A stretch of 64,000 nucleotides of DNA, from contig CM053328.1 of assembly GCA_028583605.1 (NCBI GenBank), forward strand, positions 15,807,107 through 15,871,106. Reading direction: 5' to 3'. This DNA is from Dastarcus helophoroides (Eukaryota > Arthropoda > Insecta > Coleoptera > Bothrideridae). Below the pieces are notes generated by a model that saw only the letters and a list, made by a program, of their open reading frames with translations, made no database searches and was not told the DNA's origin. Below are positions 9,060-18,600 of this stretch, piece after piece; the first letter of the stretch is position 1, and every line of letters begins with the position of its first letter. Made by a program: the position numbers and the translations under genes.

Positions 9060-9680
9060 TTATTTAAAAAATAGGGGAAAAATTTAATGTGACGCATGAG
9101 GTTTTTCAAAATGAAAAATAAGGCTTGACATTATCACTCTTATTTCTTGCTCCAAGTCGATCTTTGAGAGATATTTGCTCTTTATTACAGCTACAGCTAA
9201 AAATCCGGCTTTGCACAAATATGATGTTACAAAGGGAATGAGTTCCTTATAGCTTTTCAGCTTGGAGTTGGATATTCATTTTTGACGGTTATCCAAACAT
9301 CCACCAAATCGGAATAAGCGAATTTTGTTTAAAGGCTGTTGTCACAATGAGACTTTCTTCTTCTTGGGAATATAATACTGGTGGAGCTTAAGTATGAAAA
9401 GGGACTTGGATCCACACAATTTTTTCGACATTTTCCTCTGGAAAGTATTTTGCAAACCATTCAGCGAGGTTCTAAAGATATTCCGTGAAAAGAGACACCA
9501 AGGGAGACAATTAGCTCATTAGAAGTTGCCTATTAAAGCAATTCTGGGAAACAATCTTGACTGCCATTTTCACGAATTTTTCTTTCCCACAACTGCAGTT
9601 TTCTCCTAAACGCCCCGAGATTCTCCAATAGTTTCAAATGTGCATGACAGATTCAAGACATTCACTTCACACAAAAACTT
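9060..9680 (-). pseudogene. hAT transposase C-terminal half, decayed (ZBED5/Charlie-like)
   Basis: Read on the minus strand in order: HLKLLENLGAFRRKLQLWE, two stops, then NLAEWFAKYFPEENVEK and KSYKELIPFVTSYLCKAGF with LAVAVIKSKY and IDLEQEIRVIMSS. The FVTSYLCKAGF...IKSKY pattern is the hAT dimerisation region (family form: LPFPTTYLCExGFSALxxIKTKYRNRL). In-frame stops and frameshifts show it is dead. The rest of the protein lies about 2.7 kb away at 12335-12480. Confidence 0.75.
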
Positions 9681-9899
9681 TAGGTTAAGTTTAATTTTTT
9701 CTATAATATCGAGCTTTTACTCCAAAATTCGACTTTTTTTCAATATTAAGGATGAACAAAGTTAACTGAATAAATATTGTAACAACTTTTTTAAAAATCC
9801 AATGATGAATTAGTACACTTACTTCAAAAGTCTTCCACATAAGTATCAGCTACGAAATGTCAATCTTGGAAGGAGAGAAATAATAACAAAAAGGTTTTC

Positions 9900-10855
9900 A
9901 AATTAATAACGAGTTTTATGAACAACTTGAGGGCGCAGCCATGGGAAATCTTTTGTCACCTTTCATGGCGTAGCTTTTCATGAGTGTATTTGAAAATCAT
10001 CTTAAAAATAAATGCAGTTTGTTTCCTAGGGTATTGGTTAGATATGTAGATGACATTTTTGCTATTTGCGTAACAAAAAAACAAAGTTTAAATAATTTCA
10101 TGGATGTATTAAATTCCTGTTTTCCAACTTTAATTTTCTTAGCCATCGCCTTCTGAGTCTTCCTCTTAATAGAGAAAGATTCGGAAATGAGTTGAAGACA
10201 ATTAAACATATAGCTGAAGTCAATGGGTTCGATCCAAATATTACTTATAAAATTATTAATAAGATAATATTGGTAAATACCACGACTTTCCGAGCTAAAG
10301 AAAACCAAAGTTGTAAGTTCGTCTCACTTCCATTTAAACCCTCGCTTTCGCATTGTTTAAGTGGAATTTTACGAAAACAGGGCTGCCGGGTTGTTTATAG
10401 CTCTAACGGCAAATTAAATTCGCTTTTGGGTAGTTCGAAGGATAAAGTAGAGCAAACGGATAAGTTCGGTATTTACCAAATTTCCTGTAAAGATTGTCCC
10501 CAAAAGTACGTCGGCAGACTAGACGATCTCTTAAAATCCGACCGAAGGAGCATTTGGCACATTCGAGGTATGGAAGAACTGAGAAGTCAAGTGTGGCTTG
10601 ACATGCTTTTGACTTAGATCAGAGGATAGATAATAATATTAAACTGCTAAGAGTAGTAAATAAGAATTCTATGTTAAATGTATGTAAAAGCTTAGTCATC
10701 CATAAGGCTGGAGACAATCTTATGAATGGTTGGCTTTTAAGTTCACTAAAAATAGTTAAGGTTGATAGATAAGGAATTAAGACACTACGACGTGTATGAT
10801 TAGATGCGCATGCACGTTCGGATGCGGTCGATCATGCACGAATATTCTTAGTATA
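9900..10855 (+). pseudogene. Penelope-like element: RT end plus GIY-YIG endonuclease, broken
   Basis: The plus strand shows GAAMGNLLSPFMA near 9933-9970, then RYVDDIFAI at about 10040-10066 (the YVDD reverse-transcriptase centre). A linker FGNELKTIKHIAEVNGFDP follows, then a Cys-rich endonuclease start, FGIYQISCKDCPQKYVGR (about 10462-10520). GIYQI...YVG is the GIY-YIG signature of Penelope-like elements. Frames are interrupted (for example a TAG after SPFMA, and loss of frame after 10617). The downstream part (10545-10855) is repeated inverted at 11150-11474. It is inserted in the hAT element. Confidence 0.8.
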
Positions 10856-10984
10856 CAGGGTGGGCCAAGTTGAACACTATGGCCTCTAGGAGCTATAAGA
10901 TAAAATATTTTTAAAAATAAATAGTATGGTTGGGCTGTTGGGATTTACATGTTAAAAATAAATATACAGGGTGTTCCAGAATTT
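10856..10984. repeat. short insert bounded by CAGGGTG words between two Penelope-like arms
   Basis: This segment begins CAGGGTGGGCCAAGTTGAAC and near its right end has TACAGGGTGTTCCAGAAT. Such CAGGGTG-starting ends are common in short Tc1-mariner-type insect elements. It separates the plus-strand Penelope-like tail from the inverted one. No coding sequence. Confidence 0.4.
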
Positions 10985-11474
10985 TTTTTTGACGGAACGG
11001 ACTGGTCCTTGGTTATCTTCAAAAATTGAAATACAGAACTTCTTCCCTGAAACCAAGAAAGATTAAAAAACACAACAAAGGTTGCTTTAACGCGTTTCGG
11101 CAGCCAACCTGTCATCTTCAAAGAGAAACTAACATCTAATCTTAAAATTAACCCTTATATACTAAAAATATTCACTTCGTGCATGATCGGCCGCACCCGA
11201 ACGCGCATCCAATCATACACGTCATTGTGTCACAATTCCTTATCCATCGACCTTAACTATTTTTAACAGAGATGAATGGCCTAAAGGCCCAGCGCAACCG
11301 TTCATAAGGTTGTTTCCAGCCTTATGGATGGCTAAGCTTTCACATGCATTTAACATATAATTCTTATTAACTACTCTTAACAATTTGATATTATTACCTA
11401 TCCTATGATCTAATTCAAAGGCATGTCGAGCCACACTTGACTTCTCAGTTCTTCCGTACCTCAAATGAGCCAAA
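10985..11474 (-). pseudogene. second Penelope-like tail, inverted (endonuclease C-terminus plus pLTR)
   Basis: A 77-codon minus-strand frame (11473-11240) reads AHLRYGRTEKSSVARHAFE, LDHRIGNNIKLLRVV and NACESLAIHKAGNNLMNG. This is the C-terminal part of a Penelope-like GIY-YIG endonuclease. It is the inverted counterpart of 10545-10855, with several differences. Beyond the stop (10985-11235) is the element's 3' flank, with TAACGCGTTTCGGCAGCC and AAAGGTTGCTTTAACG, shared with the hairpins at 7985, 28908 and 54356. This copy shows that those hairpins derive from a Penelope-like element. Confidence 0.75.
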
Positions 11475-11479
11475 TGTTT

Positions 11480-11870
11480 CTAGAGTAGACTACTCTAACA
11501 AATATTTAATGTGAGAACCATTTTGTTCTAAAAAAGCCTTATTCTTTTCTCAAGAGCGTTCTTAACCTTTGTTAAAATACTTTCGTCAATTGTTTCAAAA
11601 GCATTCCGTATTCGATTTTTCATCTCCTTGGGTGGTAGGGAAAACATTGTATACAATGTTTTTTACATATTCCCCATAGGAAAAAGTCCATTGGGGTTAG
11701 GTCCGGCGGTTTGGGTGGCCAGTTATGAGGACCGCCTCTTCCAATCCATTTATTTTGAAATTTCGTATTTAAATATTCCCTTACAGAATTGTAAAAATGA
11801 GCAGGACCCTCGTCTAATTGACTCCACATTTTTTGTCAACTACGGTCAAATGTTATATTGGGTATCCGAT
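11480..11870 (-). pseudogene. Tc1-mariner-superfamily transposase, C-terminal fragment
   Basis: The minus-strand frame 11829-11620 reads LDEGPAHFYNSVREYLNTKF, WIGRGGPHNWPPKPPDLTPMD and FFLWG (motif split for length). DEGPAH stands for the family DGAPAH (second catalytic Asp) and PDLTPMDFFLWG holds the third acidic position. A shifted frame continues with PKEMKNRIRNAFETIDE and KVKNALEKRI (about 11520-11620), the usual C-terminus. The N-terminal half and ends are missing. It is inserted in, or adjoins, the Penelope-like arm inside the hAT element. Confidence 0.8.
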
Positions 11871-11874
11871 TAAA

Positions 11875-12334
11875 AGCGGCACAATTCGTCAAAAATGGGT
11901 TTTATCTCCCAAACCATTGAAATTAGGTATAAGAAATGCATATCATCTGAAAACTAATAAAATTTTTTAGTATTTAAAATAAAAAAAATACTGGATATTC
12001 CATTTAAATTAACAAAGAACTTGGAGTCCGAATTTTGAGTAAATGTTTCGGTAAATTTGAAATATCCTATTATAAAGTTAGGTATTTATCGCAATTGCCT
12101 TTTTTAGCAAGAGGTAAGGCAAATAAAAATTTGAAAACGCCACTAGCAACATTTCTTACTTTCAGGAGTAAAATTTACTTTTTGAAAATCTTGTGTTTTT
12201 TAAAAAAAGCTGATTATCTTAAAAAGAGTAAGGTTTTATTATAGGAATACCTTAATAAGATTGACGTTATTTTTTGCAGTGAATTTAAAAATGAAAAGAA
12301 AAACATATTTTATATGAAGCAATAGGTCCACATA
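11875..12334. other. A/T-rich stretch inside the hAT element, nothing recognised
   Basis: It contains a TTGGGTATCCGATTAAAAGC word and GGATATTCCATTTAAATTAA near 11993-12012, which look like worn mariner-type ends (CAGGGTGTCCCATTTAAA type). The 69-codon plus-strand frame at 12035-12244 is Lys/Leu/Phe-rich and looks accidental. Confidence 0.35.
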
Positions 12335-12480
12335 GCATGTAGTGCTTTTTTACATGTAAGCACTTGCAATCTTCCATATCGGCCAGACATTGATTGAGCA
12401 CCATCAGTACATACTCCAATACACTTTTTCCACTCTAAATTATTTTATGTTATAAACTTATCCAGAATTTCAAACAAGTC
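12335..12480 (-). pseudogene. hAT transposase middle fragment with CTDGA motif
   Basis: On the minus strand the frame reads EWKKCIGVCTDGAQSMSGRY then GRLQVLTC. W-K-K-C-I-G-V-C-T-D-G-A is the hallmark around the second catalytic Asp of ZBED5/Charlie-like hAT transposases. It belongs with the C-terminal part at 9060-9680. Together they show that one transposase gene on the minus strand was split by later insertions. Confidence 0.8.
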
Positions 12481-12639
12481 TTGAGCCTTTGCTCATAGTT
12501 TTGCAGAATGAATAGTTTCTACCCGCAAATATATTTAAGTAAACTTAGATTTCATTAAAAAATAGGAGCATCTCGTGGCGGCCCTGGTTACTCTTCACGG
12601 CGCCCCAAGGCGCCGTGGCGCACAGAGTTATAAACTCTG

Positions 12640-13000
12640 AATATTTGTATTAGAATCTGCGCTCTCTGGATTGGCATAACAGTCAAATAAACTTAATAAA
12701 CTGCTTATAGTGTCCTCCGAAAATGCTCTAGAATTCAAGATTTTCGAGGCATCGTGGAATTTTACTTTAAAAATTAAACGAAAAAGAAACTTTTACAAGT
12801 CAAAATATAAAGGTAAGTGTCAATTTCAGAGTACAACTTCAGGAGTATTTTCAAAATAATCAGTAAAAGAGAGGTCCAAAGAGTAAGTTTGAACAGATGG
12901 TACAACCAAATGTCTATATTACAGTCAAATTCATTATTTTGTAATTGATATAATACTATATCAAATTTTAGCATCACATTAAAACGCTTTACTTTTTAAA
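12640..13000. other. A/T-rich stretch, nothing recognised
   Basis: No exon, element end or RNA gene could be supported between the hAT right end and the duplicated block that starts near 13000. Confidence 0.4.
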
Positions 13001-13480
13001 ACAAACAAGAAATAAACATTTGCAATGCCAAAATATGTAAAATTGGCATCCATATCATCTCTTCAAATTGACTGTAAATGCTAAAGTTTAAATAGATAGC
13101 AATACCATTTAAAAGACCAAACGTGGATTTATCAACCTTGAATTAATAAGTGTGCATTATTATATCAAATAAGCCTACATTTTATGGTAAAATAAACAAA
13201 AAATAAATACTGACAATACCGTAATATGTAAAAATAGTGTTTTTAACTGCTGTTGCCTGCCTTCTGTTCAAATTTTTACAATTATTCAGCTACGGTTAGG
13301 GTCAATTTAAATGGATGACAGCACCAAATGCAAAGACAAAAATTGAATTTACGCCTTTATCAAATTTTTAATGAAGATATGTATGTAATTATATCAAATT
13401 AAGAATCATTGCTTTTCCAAATTAATGAAACAACGAACACTCCTAATACCAAAATATGTGATATTTGCATAAACAAATGG
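13000..13480. repeat. three degenerate copies of a roughly 190-235 bp unit
   Basis: Related words recur near 13001 (CAATGCCAAAATATGTAAAA), 13215 (CAATACCGTAATATGTAAAA) and 13445 (AATACCAAAATATGTGATAT). Each is preceded by an AAAYAAMVAAMAATAMA-like run and followed by TTGCAT/GGCAT-like text. The spacing between copies is about 190-235 bp. Heavy divergence suggests an old tandem amplification. Confidence 0.5.
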
Positions 13481-13639
13481 TCATCTGTTGGAATTTATTC
13501 GAAATATTAGAGTCCTTATTTTTAATTTCAACCAGTTGTTTTAGATATTTTTTGATTGCCAGCAATAAATGAGTTTTTTCTTTAATATTTATAAGTAAAT
13601 TATTTTGACAGCAATAAGAATTCGAGGTGATTAAATATG

Positions 13640-13950
13640 TACAGTTTAGTAGTAAAAAACTTTCAAACTTGTCGAGTGTATCATTAAGCGTTATTTCATA
13701 TATTAATTTTTCCTTTGTAAATGATTCCGCTCATTTTTGTTGCAAATTCATGTACTAATTGCTCCATTACCAGCAAAAATAGACAACAGAATATTTCTTA
13801 AATGTCAATGTACAGTTAGTAGGAATAAAAAGTTGGGGCCTACAAAGTTTTGAGTGTACCATTAAGAGTTATATTAATTTTTGCTTTGTAAATGATTTCG
13901 GTGATTTTTATGTCTAACATTTATGTAATTATTCTATTATTAGCGAATGT
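13640..13950. repeat. diverged tandem duplication, about 165 bp
   Basis: 13642-13785 and 13808-13950 share order: GTACAGTTTAGTAG then AAAAACTTT / GTACAGTTAGTAGG; GAGTGTATCATTAAGCGTTA / GAGTGTACCATTAAGAGTTA; TTTGTAAATGATTCCGCTCA / TTTGTAAATGATTTCGGTGA; and a closing ATTACCAGC / ATTATTAGC. No coding potential is visible. Confidence 0.65.
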
Positions 13951-14216
13951 CAAAAACTTCACTTGACAACTTGGCAACTTTTGACATAAAACTGGTAATT
14001 TCTTGGGTAATTTTGCACCAAATAAGTTATAATATTGATTTTTGTATAGATCAAAGTTCCTTCTAAACAACGATATCATTTGCTGTATTTAAAAATTACG
14101 ATTAACTCTAAAATTCGCCATTTTGTATTCTTGAGGGGTTGAAAACTTGATGTTGCGGTTGGAGCTTTTGTAACTATATTTTGGAGAAAATAAATAAAAG
14201 CTTCAGTGAAAAATTC

Positions 14217-14222
14217 TTTATT
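14217..14222 (-). terminator. TBL2: poly(A) signal AATAAA of TBL2
   Basis: TTTATT on the plus strand (AATAAA on minus) lies 37 nt beyond the TBL2 stop codon (14262-14260), a normal distance for the 3' end of the transcript. Confidence 0.7.
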
Positions 14223-14259
14223 AAAACACAGAATTAAGTATAAAAATCAGTCGAAACGA

Positions 14260-15682
14260 TCACTTCACCTGGACGGTTTCTAAAAATTTCTCACTGTCCA
14301 ATATGATCTGCTGAAGACGCTCTTTAGTGGCAGAAGTTTGATTTTCCTTCAACTTCTCCTTGGCACTCTCTATCTTGCATTTGTACCCCGGAATGTTATG
14401 AAATACGTGAACTTGCCTTTCTCCTCCGGCCAAAAGAAAATCTCCAGAAGCGTCAAACATCAGGCACGTAACCTCACCTGAAATGCGCTGTACAGTCATT
14501 GCCCCACGGTATCACTTCACAAACTTACCCTCATAAATATTCTCAATGGTGTTATCTAATTCGCCCGACAACGTATTGAAAATCTGGATGCAATCCGCAC
14601 TGGCCACCGCCAGAACCTCAGCGTTTGGAGACAGCGCGACCAAAGCAGAAGCTCCCAAGAGCTTAAAGGACGCATTGCGTTTTAAATACGGACTTTGACC
14701 TTGCTTGTAGTTAACTAAAAAACAATGAGGATGCTGAAAATGTCAATCCACTATCCGCCATCTTACTTTTAGTGTCGTACAATCTCCAGGTACCGTCTTT
14801 GGAAACGGTGGCCATATGGGAGCTGTCTACGTCAAAAGCAACGTCGAAAATCCCCGAGGAGTGACCCGTTAGTTCGAAGGCTCTCTTTACTTCTTGCAGG
14901 GTTCCGTCTTTGGCGAAAACAACCTCCCATACTTTGGCGTCAGGGGCAAAGCCTGAAATAATACGGGGTGAGATGAATTTTGCTGCGTCCTGATGTTCTG
15001 TGGATTTACCTGAAGCCACGACGAATTTTCCGCAAGGGGATACTTTGGCGCAAGTCGTGTTTATCAGGTAAGTGTCCAACTTCTCTAGAATTTGGCCTCT
15101 CAGATCCCAGATGGCCAAGTCGTTTTTGTTGGAGCAGGTCATTATGAATTTGCCGTTGCTGGATATTGACATACCGACCACGTCGTCTTCATGCACCTTA
15201 AAGAAACCAATAGAGAAAATTGCAGACGTGTCATTCATACAGTTGGCGAGTTTTTTTAGGTGATAAAAAGAAAGTTGGAAGCAAATTTTTTGTTGGGAAA
15301 TAAAAGTGTTCCTTAGGGAAAATTCGCTCCGAATGAAGTCCCTAAGCAAAGTTTTTTTACGGAAACAGAAGTGGTACTTAGGAATTTCAACCTTCCTATC
15401 TCAAAGCGAATCCTAAACTCTGATAAAATAGAGAATAAAATTTTGCTAAGTTCTGTACCTTTGGGAAGGTTAAAGCTTTTGTCGTGTGACCCAGCGAGCC
15501 ATCTTTCTTTTTTTCCACTTTGAACACTTCGACGGCGTTTTGGTTGAATTTGTGGATGAGGAAAGCTTTTGAATCGGGACTCCATTTGACGAAGTTGGCG
15601 TAGTCGAACTCAACGTTGACTCTTAAAGATTTATGGCCCTTTTTGCCCAGGTCCTTGCAATCCCACAGAAATACGGTTCGAT
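14260..15682 (-). CDS. TBL2: TBL2 exons 3-7 (WD40 body and C-terminus)
   Basis: Exon 3 opens DRTVFLWDCKDLG and carries FVKWSPDSKAFLIHK. Exon 4 has GKFIMTCSNKNDLAIWDLRG and AKVSPCGKFVVAS. Exon 5 has GFAPDAKVWEVVF, AFELTGHSSG and ATVSKDGTWRLYDTK, the TBL2-typical hallmark. Exon 6 has LVALSPNAEVLAVASAD. Exon 7 has GEVTCLMFDASGDFLLAGG and FHNIPGY, then a charged helix containing KERLQQIILDSEKFLETVQ (split for length) before TAG/TAA-type termination at 14262-14260. The intron 15009-14953 is 57 nt, a multiple of three, and has no in-frame stop. Exons 5, 6 and 7 are separated by introns of only 52 and 51 nt. Confidence 0.95.
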
Positions 15683-18600
15683 CTGAAAATGAAATATTGC
15701 GTGTGAATTTTTTCTTAAAGAAATGGACGTAAAGAAAAGGACCTATAATATTATATCCTCAGACTGCTTTTTGATAGAATTCGTTATAATCAGTAGAAGT
15801 CTTTTTAGGAGTTTAGGTGTGTTTATCCAGGGAGGTACTGACTCCAAATTTTGTGGCGGGCTACCTCACTCAGCGTCCCTGGGAAATAAGCGTCCTGTTG
15901 TGAGAGAAAAAATAATTGGTCACCAGCTATTATTTATTTATTATTTTTTTTCTTAAAACGGGATGCATATTTCCCTTATATTTACCAATTAATAAAAATA
16001 TTAGAAATGAACATACGAAAATAATAATTAATGTATACTGTTTTATGTTTTCTGAAGAGTATAATTTTTTATTTTTTTTAGAAATGTAGAGCATTTCCAG
16101 AAAATTTCGAATTGAAACTTAAAATTTTAAATTAATTTCGTTGTAAATAACGGTAGTAAATAACAAGAAATCAATTATATTTATTTTTTACATTCCGCGC
16201 ATAAACTTAAAATTTTTATTTTAATCCCAAATGGTTCGACTCTTAAATTTGAACTTGCGACATTTCTAGAGATTGTTCATTATAGACTTTTGTTGGTCGG
16301 AAACTGGGTCGCAGAAATGTTAAATAAAACATTTTTTGAGATTTTCACCTTTTTTGTGACAGTGGCACTTTAAAATCGAAACTATGACTTGCTTGATTTT
16401 TTTTTATTTCTAATACCTTTTTTAGACTTTATGGAAAATTTTGGCTTTTTCTAAATATTTCGAATTTTTAAAAGTGTGGTTATAATTTAGAAATATTTTT
16501 TTTAAATTTCGAAAATTAAAACCTGAAAATCACGCCTATAAATTTTCAGATTTTTTCAAAATTTAGATTCTGTTCCCAAAACAAATTAAAATTTTTTAAG
16601 CTTTTTCCCAAAATGACGTAGAAATTAAAATAAAATGTTTTAAATTAATCTAGTTATAAATAACACAAGTGAATGAATTTTTAAAATTTTCTGTTTAAAC
16701 TGATGATTCTTAGTTTTTTTTTCCAAACAAATTTTATTTTAGTTTAGATATTTCGATATTGTTCTACAGTATTGGAAATGGGGTGTGTATGAACTATTTA
16801 GTTCAATGAAACACCACACTTTAATTATCGAGACTTTATTTATTCAAGAGGTCTCGGAAGGTGTGTGTTGTCGCGACGAAATTATAATCTCAACTTCATA
16901 GTCGAAAAGGAATCTTTTCGTAATATTTCCAAATAAATCTGGTATATTTCATGATACAGTGCTAATATACATGTCAACGTTAATCCCTTAAAACCTATAT
17001 TCAGAAAAGGGACTGACCAGCGTTCTTAGAATTAATCATCCACCTAAGAGTGTTCCAAATAAGTTGAAGTACCCGTATCAGGTTTCACTTCGTAAAAGAT
17101 ACAGCGAAACTCATAAAGCATTCGAGGGTGTCTAATATTTTACTTTAAAATAAGTACCGATAGATTTTTGCTCTCACGTTTTGAACGTGATTTTCAACAT
17201 ACAGTTTTTCATTTTCTTGAAATGTATATTTTGTTAAAAATTTCGACTTTACGTCTTCAGATCAGTGACGGTGCCAAGGACTGGAAGGGCACAATGTGGC
17301 ACATATTTTTTAAAGTGGTTGTTTTGAAGAAAAAGTACCTATCCAATCTGTGTTATTTTGAAAGGAGAAAAATATGTGTTTATAATTAATTTAAAAAATC
17401 ATAAGAAATAATTTATTAATACAAAATTATACATAAGTAATTTACAATAACAAATAATATATTTGGTGAGTAACAATATAGTTAGGGTTGCTATACATCC
17501 CCTATATATGGAACTGTCACCGTATTTCACGACCTAGTCCCGTATTATCGCTTGTCCCGTTTTTATCCTTTAATTCCTCAAACTCTGCGAGAAATCTTTA
17601 TGAAAAGTGAACAGCTCTATATTCCGAGCTTGTTACCTAATCTATTAGATTTTTCAAAAATGTCAAAATGTTCTTTTTTTTCTTTATCTGATCTACAAAT
17701 ATTTTCGACGAATTTGCGAAGAGCAAGATAATGCCTTTTTTAGCCATTTTCTTCAATTTTATTATTTCTTTAAAAGCTGAAGAGCTTTTTTTGTCATCAA
17801 ACGAAACTCGACCATCAATGATTTCGAAAGCGAAAGTTTTTTGAAGTTGAAATTTTCTGATAGGCCGATTTCAATTTTTTTTAGAATTTCCATTTTCTTT
17901 CGAAATTTTGACTTGTTTGAAAACTCAGACTTTTTGACAAACTACCCTTTTTTAAAATAATTTTAGCCTTTTCTGAAACTTTTGACTTTTTTTACATTCT
18001 ACCTACCTCTCGATCCATTTTAAATATTTCAACTTATTCAAATATATTTTTTTTAAGTTTTGTTCTTTAGAAGGATTTAAAAAACTTTTAATTTTTTTAA
18101 AAGTTTGACATTTTTCTGAAAATTCGACTCCGAAAATTTCGACATCCCAAAATTTCTGTACTTTTCAGATTTTTTGAAAATTTTGAATTAAAGAAAGCTT
18201 TCCAAATTTTGGGGTTTTATTGAAATTTTGACTTTTTTTGTAAACTTTGTCACATAATTGAAAATTTTGATTTTTCGACTTTTTTAAAAATTTAGATTTC
18301 TAAAGTTTCTACTATTTTAAAAACTTTGCCTTTTTTGTAAAAATCTTCTTTGGATAAAATAAAAAATTTTCATCTTAAAAGCTACGACTTTTTTTTTAAA
18401 TTTCGACTTTCAAAATTTCTATCTTTTAGAAAATTTTAAAGTTTTAAAAATTTGGTTTTATTTTTTGAGAGAATCATTTTCTCTCAAACATTAGACTTTT
18501 TTTGAAAAAAAATCATTTTTTTAAATCTCTAGATTTCTAAAAATTATTTTTTTTTGTTGAAAATTTCGATATTTCCAGGATTGCTATTCTTTGAAAATGC

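Larger units (their letters stand above)
8802..12639 (-). mobile_element. decayed hAT transposon, interrupted by later insertions
   Basis: The left end begins CAGTGGTTCCCAAACTTTTT, a classic hAT terminus, followed by GGGGGCGCCC. The right end (about 12590-12639) reads GGCGCCCCAAGGCGCCGTGG and ends in a damaged complement of the terminus (ACTCTG at about 12639). Transposase remnants lie on the minus strand near both ends (9060-9680 and 12335-12480), with unrelated Penelope-like and mariner-type material between. So the hAT is the host and the others are nested. The expected 8-bp duplication is not clean: TTAGAAAT precedes 8802, and a partial match follows near 12650. Confidence 0.7.

Noticed and set aside
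15010..15349. The TBL2 exon 4 frame reading upstream of 15196
   Set aside because: The upstream part crosses the acceptor at 15197 and is intronic. Homology to TBL2 resumes exactly at the splice site.
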